Source of the DNA: RGIG5952 sp045627605
GTDB lineage: Bacteria; Verrucomicrobiota; Kiritimatiellia; RFP12; JAAYLN01
Assembly: GCA_045627605.1 (NCBI GenBank)
Contig: JAZQOA010000075.1
Coordinates: 1 to 14,213 of the forward strand
Length of the DNA: 14,213 bases
Direction of reading: 5' to 3'
Below the pieces are notes generated by a model. The model did not search any database. It was given only the letters and a program-made list of their open reading frames with translations, and was not told the origin of the DNA. Positions 6,678-13,788 of this stretch are shown here, in pieces. A program made the translations under genes and the position numbers. Every line of letters starts with the position of its first letter. Positions within the stretch are counted from its first letter, which is position 1.

Positions 6678-8894
6678 TCACTTCCCCAGCCGCTTCTTGA
6701 TCAGCGAGATGTAAAACGCGGCGTTTGCCTTGTCGGCGTGCTGGGCCCTTGCGTGGTATTCCTCAAGGACGGCAAGGGCCTCCTCGTCGCGGCCGAGCGC
6801 ATGGAGCGCCTGGGCGTGGCGCAACTTTTGCGCCATGGCTAGTTTCTGGACTTGCGCGTAGCATCCGGCGGCCTTCGCGTAGTCGCCAAGGAAAAACGCC
6901 GCGTCGCCATGCTGGGCGTCGGTCGCGGCAAAGGTTTCCGCCAAGGCGTAGTCTTTCATCGCCACGGCAAGGTCAAACTTCACCTGGGCGGTGTCGGCAT
7001 ACGGGAGCGCCTTGCGGAGCGTGGCGGGGTCCGGCTCGGTCATGTAGCGCTTCGCGATCTCGCGGTAGAAGGCGACGAGGTGGCGGCGCGTGGAAGCGGC
7101 GGCGAAGCGATTGGTGTCCGCCAGGCAGCCGAGAAGGAACGTCTCGGCCTCGCCGTCGCGCGCCATGGCGACAAGCGCCTTCCATTTCCGCCCCGCCATT
7201 TCATCCGCGAAGACGGCGGCGGTCCCGCCGGACATCGCGACCTTGTCCGCGAGCCCGCGTTCGGCGAGGGCCAGCACATGCTCGCTTGAAAACTCCTCGC
7301 TGAGATTCCAGAGGTCGGAGCGCCAGGCGCTGGCAAAGCGGGAGTCGGTGAGCTTCAGGGCGTCGGCATAGTACTTTGCGCGGGCGACGGGATTCGTGGC
7401 GCCAGGGGTCTTTTCAAGTGCCGCGAGGGCGTCGCGCTCAAAGTTGAAGGCGTCATTGAAGCGGCGCCACTGGTTGCGGCGGTACTGGGCGTAGTCGCGC
7501 AGGAGATCGAGCATCGCGACGGGATCGACGCCGGGCGCAGTGGCGGCCGCCTCCATGGCCTTGAGATGCTTCTCCGGTTCGTCGTCCTTCGCGAGCCTGA
7601 AGGCGAGCTGCTCCTTCCGATAGGCCAGCTTCGCCTTTTCGGTAGCCGACTTCGCCTCGGCGATTCTTGTGCCGAGGCCCGCGTATTCAGCCTCGAGTTT
7701 GTCGAGGTCCGCCTCGGAGCGCACGCTGACCTTGCGCGAGGGGACGTCGTCGCCGGCGCAGGTGTAGTCTGCCGTTTTTTCGCCTGCGGAAGCCCCGCCG
7801 AGCTTGCGCACCAGATATTCCCGGTAGGCTTCCTCGACGTCGTAGCGGTAGTTGAAGAGCAACTGCGACGCCTTCTTGTAGAAGGCGATCTGCTCGTCGC
7901 CCTCCATCTCGGCGAAACGCGAAAGCCCAGGGCCGAGCGCGGAACAGGCCGCGCGAAGGCGGGCGAGCTCGGGGCGGAAACCGGGATCCTCGGCGTAGTT
8001 CACGAAGGAACGCGGATGCTCGGCAAGTTCCTCGCGGTAGTAGAGGTTGGTGTTGACGTCGGCATAGGGGAGGCCGTTGCCGACGTTGTAGCGGTAGTCG
8101 CGCTCGGAGGCACGGAAGACTTTCCAACCCTCCTTCAGCACGTGCGCCATGATCGCGGTCTTCTGCCCGGGCGTGAACTCGGGGAAGCGGATGTAGCCCG
8201 CCTGGCTCGGGGCGTGGACCTTGCCGCCCCACGTCTGCCCGCCGCCGGGCGCCCAGCGGATCGCCGAGAAGCGCCAGAAGTTGTCCTTCTTGCCGGCGTC
8301 GACGAAAGGCAGGTAGTCGAACATCCCCTCCCAGGCGTAGGTGAGGCGCAGCATCACGCCGTTGGGGAGCTCATGCTCCTCGAACGTCGTGTAGGGAAGC
8401 AGGGTGCGGAAATCGCGGTCCGCCTCAAGCCAGGGGAACTCCTCAAGCTTGAAGCCGTCGTAGTACATGTGGTAGTGGTGGCGGATCTTCCCGGTGTCGG
8501 CGTCGCCGGGGCAGATGAAGAACTCCGCGAAGGGCGACGGGAAGTCGCCGCTCGTCGCGTAGCCATTGGTCATCGAAGGTTCGCCGCAGAAAAGCAGCGC
8601 GGTGAGGCCGCGCGAATCCATTGAGAAGGCAATAGCCGTCGGCCGGGCGCCGGCGACGGATTTTCCACCCGTCACGTCGCGCTGGAGCTGCGGGTCGGTC
8701 CAGAGATCCCCGGCCGCGTCGCCGTAGGGGCGGAAACCGAAGTTCCAGCGCCCGGGGTTGGCCTTCATGAAGGCGCCAAAATCCGCCGGCAGCGGTTCGA
8801 AGACGATGTCGGCGATGTTTTTTGCGTTGTCCGCCGCAAAAGCCGCGGCGGCGGAAACGGCGGCGGCAAGCGCCAGGGCTAAACAGCGGTTCAT
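6678..8894 (-). CDS. Exported protein: DOMON/CBM9-like N-half, helical TPR-like C-half (738 aa)
   Basis: The first 20 residues are a signal peptide ending AFA, so the protein is exported. Residues about 85-240 are beta-rich and Trp/aromatic-rich, closing with WRFSAIRWAPGGGQTWGG at 207-224; this pattern recalls the CBM9/DOMON-like sugar-binding modules of secreted carbohydrate-processing proteins, though I assign it only by appearance. From about 260 the protein is helical: a charged coiled-coil-like stretch at 393-437 and TPR-like helix pairs at about 640-735. It starts with ATG overlapping the stop of the upstream gene (TAATG), with AAGGAGG inside that gene's last codons, so the two are probably made together. 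No catalytic motif was recognised; sugar binding or a scaffolding role is inference. Confidence 0.75.
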   Translation of the reverse strand: MNRCLALALAAAVSAAAAFAADNAKNIADIVFEPLPADFGAFMKANPGRWNFGFRPYGDAAGDLWTDPQLQRDVTGGKSVAGARPTAIAFSMDSRGLTALLFCGEPSMTNGYATSGDFPSPFAEFFICPGDADTGKIRHHYHMYYDGFKLEEFPWLEADRDFRTLLPYTTFEEHELPNGVMLRLTYAWEGMFDYLPFVDAGKKDNFWRFSAIRWAPGGGQTWGGKVHAPSQAGYIRFPEFTPGQKTAIMAHVLKEGWKVFRASERDYRYNVGNGLPYADVNTNLYYREELAEHPRSFVNYAEDPGFRPELARLRAACSALGPGLSRFAEMEGDEQIAFYKKASQLLFNYRYDVEEAYREYLVRKLGGASAGEKTADYTCAGDDVPSRKVSVRSEADLDKLEAEYAGLGTRIAEAKSATEKAKLAYRKEQLAFRLAKDDEPEKHLKAMEAAATAPGVDPVAMLDLLRDYAQYRRNQWRRFNDAFNFERDALAALEKTPGATNPVARAKYYADALKLTDSRFASAWRSDLWNLSEEFSSEHVLALAERGLADKVAMSGGTAAVFADEMAGRKWKALVAMARDGEAETFLLGCLADTNRFAAASTRRHLVAFYREIAKRYMTEPDPATLRKALPYADTAQVKFDLAVAMKDYALAETFAATDAQHGDAAFFLGDYAKAAGCYAQVQKLAMAQKLRHAQALHALGRDEEALAVLEEYHARAQHADKANAAFYISLIKKRLGK

Positions 8895-11161
8895 TACTTG
8901 GCCTCCTTCGCGACGAGGTTCTGAAGAGTCAGGATTCGGTCCGCGACGGCGGCGCGGAGCATGTCGAGGTCAACGGTGTTTTCGTCGATCTTCGCGAGCC
9001 AGATGAGCTGGCGGCGCGCTTCCCGCCGAAGCGTCTCGTTTGGGGAGTCGCGGTACTTGACGGCGAGTTTTTTCAGCGCCGTGAAGTAGCGGACGTCGTT
9101 CATCGCCTCGCGCATGCCGTCGTAGGCGAGCTTCCAGATGAAGCGGTCCTGCGTGGGCAGGCACATCTCGAAGTTGCGGTAGGGCCCGATTTCGGGGTTG
9201 ACATCGCAGAACTCGTGGAACGGCCAGTATTCGCGGTAGCATTCGTGGAGCATGTCGCCGGCAAAGCCGTTCTTGTACATCGTGACGCCGACGCGGCGGC
9301 GGAAGAACTCGGGGTTCTCGCTCGACGGGAAGGGATAGGCGTAGTTGATGAGCTCGCCGCCGGCCTCGCCCCAGATGCGCGCGTACTTGTCGCGGATGGT
9401 CGTCGTCGCCGTGCCGTCGAGCACGTCGCCCGCGATGCCCACGGTCTCGTCGTTCATCACGTGGGAGTAGACCGTGAAGCCGGCCTTGCGCGCCATCTCG
9501 GCGCGGCCCTCCTGCTCCTTGACGAGGTTGTTGTAGCTCGCCGTCTCGGAGTAGAAGAGGATGAAGTCCTCGGGGCGCTTGGCGAAAGTCTCGCGGCGGT
9601 AGGCGAGGGCCGCCTCGAGGCCGCGCATGATGTAGCGCTCGGCGGCGGCCTTGTCGGCCTGCGAGAGGGTCGCGACATCGCGCCCGGGATAGAGCCCGCG
9701 CCAATCGGGAATGGAGCCGGTGAACTCGCTGAAGAGGCGGTCGGGGTCGCCAAAGCCGGCTTCGCGGGCGAGCTTGACGTGGTCGGGCGTGTCCCACATG
9801 TTGGAGGTGTGGAACATCCCGTGCGAGCGGATCTGCCTCATCGTGTCAAGTGCGCAGGCGCGGCGCGCCTCCAGCGTCGGGCCAAGGGCGGAGGGGAACG
9901 AGTTGTTGAGCGAGATGTAGCTTTTGCCAAGGTCGTTGTAGGGCGAGCCCTGCTCGGGGAGGTCAATGGGCAGGATCTCGAGCTTCACCGGCACGCGGCC
10001 CGCGCCGACAAGCTCGACGAAGCCGGTGTAGAGGCCGGGGGCCTGGCCTTTCGGCACGGTGAAGGTGACGAGGAACTGCTGGTTGCGGCCCCACTCCCCG
10101 ATTTCAAGCGGCTGAAGGACGCGGGCGTCGTGGAAGGGCACGCGGCCCGACCACCGCTCGTTGTCGACGTCGGGCGACGAGACGTCGACATACCGCGGGC
10201 CCTCCGGGTAGTCGAGGCGGATGTAGTTGCGCTTGAGGACCTCGTCGACCTTGATGGCCGCGTCGTCGTACATCAGGAGGTCGGGGGTGAGGTTGCGCTG
10301 GCGGTTGTCGCCGTGGTAGGTGAGCCAGGCGCCGCCCGCGCGGTACCAGCGCTTGACCAGCTTGACGTCGACGCAGTCCTTCGGGAAGACGGCGCCGGAA
10401 GACGACTTGAGATCCCCGGTCTTCGCGCCGCCGATCCTGAGCGGCGCCTTCAGGGCGAAGACGAGGAGCGAGCCCGCGACCTGCTGGTCGGCGCAGGCGA
10501 AAAGCTCGAGCCCCGCCCCGAGCCTGCCGCGCCTCGGGAGGTCGTAGGGGAGGAAGATTTCCTGGGAATAGGGCGGCACGACGTAGATCGCGGCGGGGCC
10601 TTTCACGTCCTTGAAGGCCTGGCGCTTCGCCTCGTCGCGGATCTTGTCCTTGGCCTCGGCCACCGTTTCGCGCGAACCGTCGCGGACGGGCAGGAGCTGT
10701 TCGGACTCGAGTTCGCAGGCATAGACAAGGAGGTCGCGGACGCCCTGCGCCGCGGAGACCTTCCCGCCCTTGAGCCACGGGATGATCTTGCAGTCGTTTT
10801 CGTATTCGAAGGCCCCGTCCATGTAGAGGGAGACGCGGCGGCGCTGCTTGGAGAAGGAAGTCTCGACATGGTGCCACTCGCCCTTTTTCACACGCGACGC
10901 CGTCGTGCAGGCGAAGTCGCCGGCGAGATCGGTCGGCTGCGCGAAGTACGTCACCGTCACGCGGCCGTCGGCCTCCGCCGAGACGGAGAAGGGCCCGCAG
11001 TCAAGTTTGGGCGACGGCAACTTGTCGAACTTCACGTAGAAGGCGGCGGAGACTTCGCTTCCGTCGATGGCGGCCGCCGGCGTGGCCGGAAGGGCAAGCG
11101 CACAGGCCGCCGACAACGCGACGGCAAGGGCGGCGGCAATTTTAAGCATGGGAGTCATCAT
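8894..11161 (-). CDS. Exported LamG-like / glycoside-hydrolase-like protein (755 aa)
   Basis: The start MMTPMLK at 11161 is followed by a clear signal peptide (IAAALAVALSAACALALP, probable cleavage near residue 31) and preceded by GAAAGGAAA five to eight bases upstream. An open frame upstream to 11371 crosses the acetyltransferase gene and is not used. Residues about 35-155 form a LamG/concanavalin-like jellyroll, with the hallmark GEWHHVETSFSKQRRRVSLY and MDG at 94-116. Residues 195-400 are beta-rich, ending in an Ig-like segment (APGLYTGFVELVGAGRVPVKLEI). From 405 on it is alpha/beta and Trp/Tyr-rich, resembling the uncharacterised glycoside-hydrolase-like domains of Verrucomicrobia/Lentisphaerota secretomes. 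Acidic residues such as Glu539 and Asp571-Glu572 are possible catalytic candidates only. A substrate cannot be named. It is translationally coupled to the 738-residue exported protein. Confidence 0.75.
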   Translation of the reverse strand: MMTPMLKIAAALAVALSAACALALPATPAAAIDGSEVSAAFYVKFDKLPSPKLDCGPFSVSAEADGRVTVTYFAQPTDLAGDFACTTASRVKKGEWHHVETSFSKQRRRVSLYMDGAFEYENDCKIIPWLKGGKVSAAQGVRDLLVYACELESEQLLPVRDGSRETVAEAKDKIRDEAKRQAFKDVKGPAAIYVVPPYSQEIFLPYDLPRRGRLGAGLELFACADQQVAGSLLVFALKAPLRIGGAKTGDLKSSSGAVFPKDCVDVKLVKRWYRAGGAWLTYHGDNRQRNLTPDLLMYDDAAIKVDEVLKRNYIRLDYPEGPRYVDVSSPDVDNERWSGRVPFHDARVLQPLEIGEWGRNQQFLVTFTVPKGQAPGLYTGFVELVGAGRVPVKLEILPIDLPEQGSPYNDLGKSYISLNNSFPSALGPTLEARRACALDTMRQIRSHGMFHTSNMWDTPDHVKLAREAGFGDPDRLFSEFTGSIPDWRGLYPGRDVATLSQADKAAAERYIMRGLEAALAYRRETFAKRPEDFILFYSETASYNNLVKEQEGRAEMARKAGFTVYSHVMNDETVGIAGDVLDGTATTTIRDKYARIWGEAGGELINYAYPFPSSENPEFFRRRVGVTMYKNGFAGDMLHECYREYWPFHEFCDVNPEIGPYRNFEMCLPTQDRFIWKLAYDGMREAMNDVRYFTALKKLAVKYRDSPNETLRREARRQLIWLAKIDENTVDLDMLRAAVADRILTLQNLVAKEAK

Positions 11162-11210
11162 GGATTTCCTTTCGTCCAGGGAGATTGGGGGAACGCGGCG
11201 TCGCGATGCG

Positions 11211-11678
11211 CTACGTGCGCCAATAGTAAAGCACTTCGCCGCTGACGTGGATGCCCAGGCGCTGGAACCCGCAGTTCTCGTAGAGGCGCTGGCCCCGGAT
11301 ATTGGCGACATGCGTGGTGAGCATGACGCCGCCCTTGCCGTTCTCCTTCGCCCAGTCCTTCGCCAAGGCAATCAGGCGGCGGCCCAGGTGGCGGCCTTTC
11401 ATCTCCTCGGCGATGGCGATGCCCAGCCAGGGAATGCCGGTATCCACGAAGGTCAGGAAGACATAGCCGGCGACGCGGCCATCCGCCTCGGCAATCCAGT
11501 GGACGGACACCTCGTCGGAAGTGCCCGCCATCGACGCGCGCATGAACTTGCGGTTCCAGTCGCCATGGTTGAAGAAGGCGCGGGTCTCCCCGCCCATCTG
11601 GTCGAAGAACGCCTCAAGCAAGGCGAGATCGGCGGCGTCATGCTCGCGGACGCGCCTAAAGATAAAGTCATTTTCCAT
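11211..11678 (-). CDS. GNAT-family N-acetyltransferase (155 aa)
   Basis: A single GNAT domain that transfers an acetyl group from acetyl-CoA to an amine; the acceptor is unknown. Motif A is at residues 84-113, with the acetyl-CoA pyrophosphate loop KGRHLGRRL as a variant of the usual QxxGxG. Motif B follows with TTHVANIRGQRLYENCGFQRLG at about 121-142 (Asn126 and Tyr133 in typical places). I chose the ATG at 11678 because the family's beta-1 strand (FIFRRV) starts right after it. An in-frame ATG at 11723 would add 15 AT-richer residues and has AAGG six bases upstream, so it remains possible. The body of the gene has host-like high GC, unlike the abiE genes just upstream, so it is probably resident rather than part of the toxin-antitoxin module. 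Confidence 0.85.
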   Translation of the reverse strand: MENDFIFRRVREHDAADLALLEAFFDQMGGETRAFFNHGDWNRKFMRASMAGTSDEVSVHWIAEADGRVAGYVFLTFVDTGIPWLGIAIAEEMKGRHLGRRLIALAKDWAKENGKGGVMLTTHVANIRGQRLYENCGFQRLGIHVSGEVLYYWRT

Positions 11679-11745
11679 AAAACTGCGGCAAAACTCCTTG
11701 AAGTCAATGTTAGCACATTCCATGCCATGCCTTGACCTGATAGCT

Positions 11746-12609
11746 TCAGAACTCCAGCAGATCCACCAGCGAGGTGAAGAAATCCCTCGTCCAAAGATCC
11801 AACGACGAACGATCATAGGCATAGACAAAACGACGAACGTCATCCCGCGCAGCGTTCCAGTCCATTCGTTCAATGACCGACAAAAGCTCGCGCCGAATCC
11901 AACGCCCGTCTGCCGAGACCCGTTGACCCGCCCATGGTCCCTGCTGATCCAGGGCGGCGGAAAGGAGGGCGCAATTGGCCTTTGCCCGGACGCTCGCGTA
12001 CCAGATCAAGTCAAACCAATCCCGTCCCTTGACATAGGGTCGGCACAAAAGCGCATGAAGCTTGCCGGCAAAGGAACTCGAACGGTCAAAACACCGAACG
12101 CTCGCCGGATAGGGGAAAAGTACGGTTTGCGCCAGGTAACCGGTACCAGACGGGGGATTGGCATCCACCTCCAGTTTGATCAGCGTCTTGGCCGGAGTCC
12201 CCCAAGACCCCTTTCCGCCAACGTAATGAAGTTCCAGAAGCCGAACAAGCGAATTTTCCTTCAGGAACCTTTTTTTAACGGCACTCTCAGCCTTGGACTT
12301 GTCCTTGACCTCCAACTCTACGCCGACAGACTCCAGCTCCTTCGCCACCTTATCCAGATAGCCCTTCAGGGAAAATTTCAAATCTGGCGCAACCAAGGCA
12401 AAGTCAAGGTCTTCCGAATAACGTCTGATTCCCTCGAAAATTCTCAGTTGCGTTCCGCCATGAAAAGCCGCCTTCGTGAAGAAATCCGTCCGCGCAAGAC
12501 CAGCCAGGATCAACTCCTGCAAGATCTCGCGGATGGCGTTTAGCTCCTCTTCCCCACTGCCGCAGTCATATTCTTCCAATCGCCGCTGAATCAGTTCAAT
12601 TGATTTCAT
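11746..12609 (-). CDS. abiEii: AbiEii nucleotidyltransferase toxin (287 aa)
   Basis: The toxin half of a type IV AbiE toxin-antitoxin / abortive-infection system. Motif I is GGTQLRIFEGIRRYSEDLDF at residues 51-70, the nucleotidyltransferase core with Asp67 and Asp69. KLEVDA at 145-150 is the next acidic strand, FAGKLHALL at 180-188 supplies the conserved Lys183, and KGRDWFDLIWY at 194-204 closes the active site. The start at 12609 overlaps the abiEi stop as ATGA, with AGGA eight bases upstream; a longer opening to 12696 lies inside abiEi and is rejected. Family members transfer nucleotides (GTP preference is reported for AbiEii) and arrest growth. The length and motifs look intact. GC is lower than in the surrounding genes. 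Confidence 0.93.
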   Translation of the reverse strand: MKSIELIQRRLEEYDCGSGEEELNAIREILQELILAGLARTDFFTKAAFHGGTQLRIFEGIRRYSEDLDFALVAPDLKFSLKGYLDKVAKELESVGVELEVKDKSKAESAVKKRFLKENSLVRLLELHYVGGKGSWGTPAKTLIKLEVDANPPSGTGYLAQTVLFPYPASVRCFDRSSSFAGKLHALLCRPYVKGRDWFDLIWYASVRAKANCALLSAALDQQGPWAGQRVSADGRWIRRELLSVIERMDWNAARDDVRRFVYAYDRSSLDLWTRDFFTSLVDLLEF

Positions 12610-13250
12610 TTGCCAAGTTCCTTTCTGAGGCCCGCGAGAAATTTTCTCGCCCGAGCCGATTTGTAGACGCCGTCCAGCTCGTCGAAATCCCTGCATTCAA
12701 GCGTTTCAAGATTGTCGATGTCTATTCGCAAACTTTTCTCAAGGGGTTCGACGCCTTCCCAGTCCAATCTGCGCGAAGCCACATAATCAGCCATTGCCTT
12801 CAGCGGTTTGGCCATGTAGAACGACCCCTGTCCGGGTCGATCTCCGACAACCCGTTCGACCCCCGCCAGCAAGGGCAACTGCCGAACCTGAACATAATCA
12901 AAGAAACCAATCGGCGTTTCAAAAGTTCGCGCACGATCAAGCGAAATCGACGAAACGGAATGAACCGCTTCGGGAATCCACCCATGAAAGCTCAAAGCCG
13001 TCTCCAGACTGATGTAACTCGGCCCGTAAATCAAGTTCGCCAGCAAATTGCGACTCACCCCAACTGGGTTATGCCGCCGGGACAGGCAATAAAGGCCGCG
13101 GCGAATCAACAGGACATCCCCCGCCTGTGCCGCCCGCATAATCTTGCAGCGAACCGAATTCCGTGTTCCACCCAGCCAAATCAGAGCATCCGAATAGGTA
13201 AAAACACCTGTTCGGGAAAATTCACGAGCTTTCTCGACCAATAAATTCAT
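12606..13250 (-). CDS. abiEi: AbiEi antitoxin / transcriptional repressor (214 aa)
   Basis: The antitoxin half of the AbiE pair. The N-terminal winged helix-turn-helix spans about residues 1-58 (FTYSDALIWLGGTRNSVRCK then IRRGLYCL). A second domain follows, with GPSYISLETALSFHGWIPEA at 76-95 and a characteristic SLDRARTFETPIGFFDYVQV. This is the AbiEi/COG5340 type, in which the HTH represses the operon's own promoter and the C-terminal domain counteracts the toxin without binding it stably. The ATG at 13250 is preceded by no Shine-Dalgarno sequence; an extended -10 ends six bases before it, so the mRNA may be leaderless. An inverted repeat over that promoter fits autoregulation. The gene is AT-richer than its neighbours. 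Confidence 0.92.
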   Translation of the reverse strand: MNLLVEKAREFSRTGVFTYSDALIWLGGTRNSVRCKIMRAAQAGDVLLIRRGLYCLSRRHNPVGVSRNLLANLIYGPSYISLETALSFHGWIPEAVHSVSSISLDRARTFETPIGFFDYVQVRQLPLLAGVERVVGDRPGQGSFYMAKPLKAMADYVASRRLDWEGVEPLEKSLRIDIDNLETLECRDFDELDGVYKSARARKFLAGLRKELGK

Positions 13251-13252
13251 GT

Positions 13253-13283
13253 CAAGATAATATCATATCGTGACATTATCTTG
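13253..13283. promoter_or_regulatory. Inverted repeat over the abiE promoter, probable AbiEi operator
   Basis: Perfect 9-base arms, CAAGATAAT at 13253-13261 and ATTATCTTG at 13275-13283, are separated by 13 bases. Centre-to-centre spacing is 22 bases, two helical turns, so a dimer could contact one face. The left arm covers the abiE -10 region and the right arm its -35. AbiEi proteins are known to repress their operon through inverted repeats in the promoter; applying that to this site is an inference. Confidence 0.6.
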
Positions 13284-13286
13284 CAA
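13257..13286 (-). promoter_or_regulatory. Probable abiE operon promoter, leaderless arrangement
   Basis: On the minus strand, TTGCAA at 13286-13281 is followed after 18 bases by TATTAT at 13262-13257, which carries the TGA extension of an extended -10. Only six bases (CTTGAC) separate it from the abiEi ATG. A start site about seven bases after the -10 would be at the A of the ATG, so a leaderless transcript is predicted. Confidence 0.55.
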
Positions 13287-13309
13287 TGGTTCCCTTCGCT
13301 CATCCAAAC

Positions 13310-13339
13310 TTGCGCTCGGCGCGCCGTTTGTGATATAAT
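13310..13339 (+). promoter_or_regulatory. Probable perR promoter, extended -10 with near-leaderless start
   Basis: TTGCGC at 13310-13315 is followed after 18 bases by a perfect TATAAT at 13334-13339 preceded by TGA (extended -10). The perR ATG begins ten bases after the -10, so a leader of only three to four bases is expected, and no Shine-Dalgarno sequence exists. The spacer contains a self-complementary ten-mer CGGCGCGCCG at 13317-13326. Confidence 0.6.
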
Positions 13340-13343
13340 CAAA

Positions 13344-13360
13344 TCTGTAATGATTACAGA
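13344..13360. promoter_or_regulatory. 17-base palindrome on the perR start codon, probable PerR box
   Basis: TCTGTAATGATTACAGA has perfect 8-base arms around a single central G, which is the G of the perR ATG. Its layout (TAAT-N-ATTA core with outer complementarity) follows the PerR/Fur-box consensus TTATAATNATTATAA. It overlaps the predicted transcription start, so binding should block perR-rubrerythrin transcription. This is classical autoregulation for PerR; the identity of the binder is inferred. Confidence 0.6.
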
Positions 13361-13787
13361 CATCCCAAAGCGACTCTCCGACAGCGGAATCCTGCCGACG
13401 CCCCAGCGCCTGGCGGTTTACCGGTCGCTGCTCTCGCGGCGGGATCATCCAGGCGTCGACGCGGTCTTCGCGGACCTCCGCAAGGAGTTGCCGACCCTCT
13501 CGAAGACGACGGTCTACTCGGCGATGCAGCGGCTGGCGGAGAAAGGGCTCATCCTGACCCTCCACGGCGACGGGGACGAAGTGCGCTACGACGGCTTCAC
13601 GGAATTCCACGCGCACTTCCGCTGCCGTGCCTGCGGGAAGGTCTTCGACGTGATGCTTGAAAAGCCCCATCGCAAGCCCTTCGCGAAATTGCCGGAGGGA
13701 TTTGCCGCGGAGGGCGAGGAACTGACTTATCACGGACTTTGTCCGGCTTGCAAAAACAAGAACAACCAACAAGGAAAGGAAAACTGA
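13350..13787 (+). CDS. perR: Peroxide-responsive Fur-family repressor PerR (145 aa)
   Basis: A Fur-fold metalloregulator: N-terminal winged helix (TPQRLAVYRSLL, then KTTVYSAMQRLAEKGLI) and a C-terminal dimerisation/metal domain. Two CxxC pairs, Cys92/Cys95 and Cys131/Cys134, should hold structural zinc. The regulatory-site residues line up with Bacillus subtilis PerR at a constant offset of four: His33, Asp81, His87, His89 and Asp100 for His37, Asp85, His91, His93 and Asp104. The Asp at the last position, rather than the Glu usual in Fur, supports PerR. The start at 13350 follows directly from the promoter; a longer TTG-initiated frame from 13281 would begin upstream of the -35. The gene is one base from the rubrerythrin gene, its expected target. 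Confidence 0.88.
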   Translation: MITDIPKRLSDSGILPTPQRLAVYRSLLSRRDHPGVDAVFADLRKELPTLSKTTVYSAMQRLAEKGLILTLHGDGDEVRYDGFTEFHAHFRCRACGKVFDVMLEKPHRKPFAKLPEGFAAEGEELTYHGLCPACKNKNNQQGKEN

Positions 13788-13788
13788 A

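Noticed and set aside
8822..11245. An 807-codon plus-strand open frame antisense to the exported protein genes
   Set aside because: It is low in complexity and crosses a clear gene boundary on the other strand. The minus-strand frames have signal peptides, ribosome sites and coherent domains.
11162..11371. N-terminal extension of the LamG/GH-like protein
   Set aside because: It would overlap the acetyltransferase gene and bury the signal peptide; the ATG at 11161 has a ribosome site and a signal peptide directly after it.
13317..13326. Ten-base palindrome CGGCGCGCCG in the perR promoter spacer
   Set aside because: Short self-complementary GC runs are common in DNA of this composition. It has no loop or U-tract to act as a terminator for either gene.
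13281..13349. TTG-initiated longer form of PerR
   Set aside because: It would start upstream of the TATAAT promoter, and the extra residues do not belong to the Fur fold.
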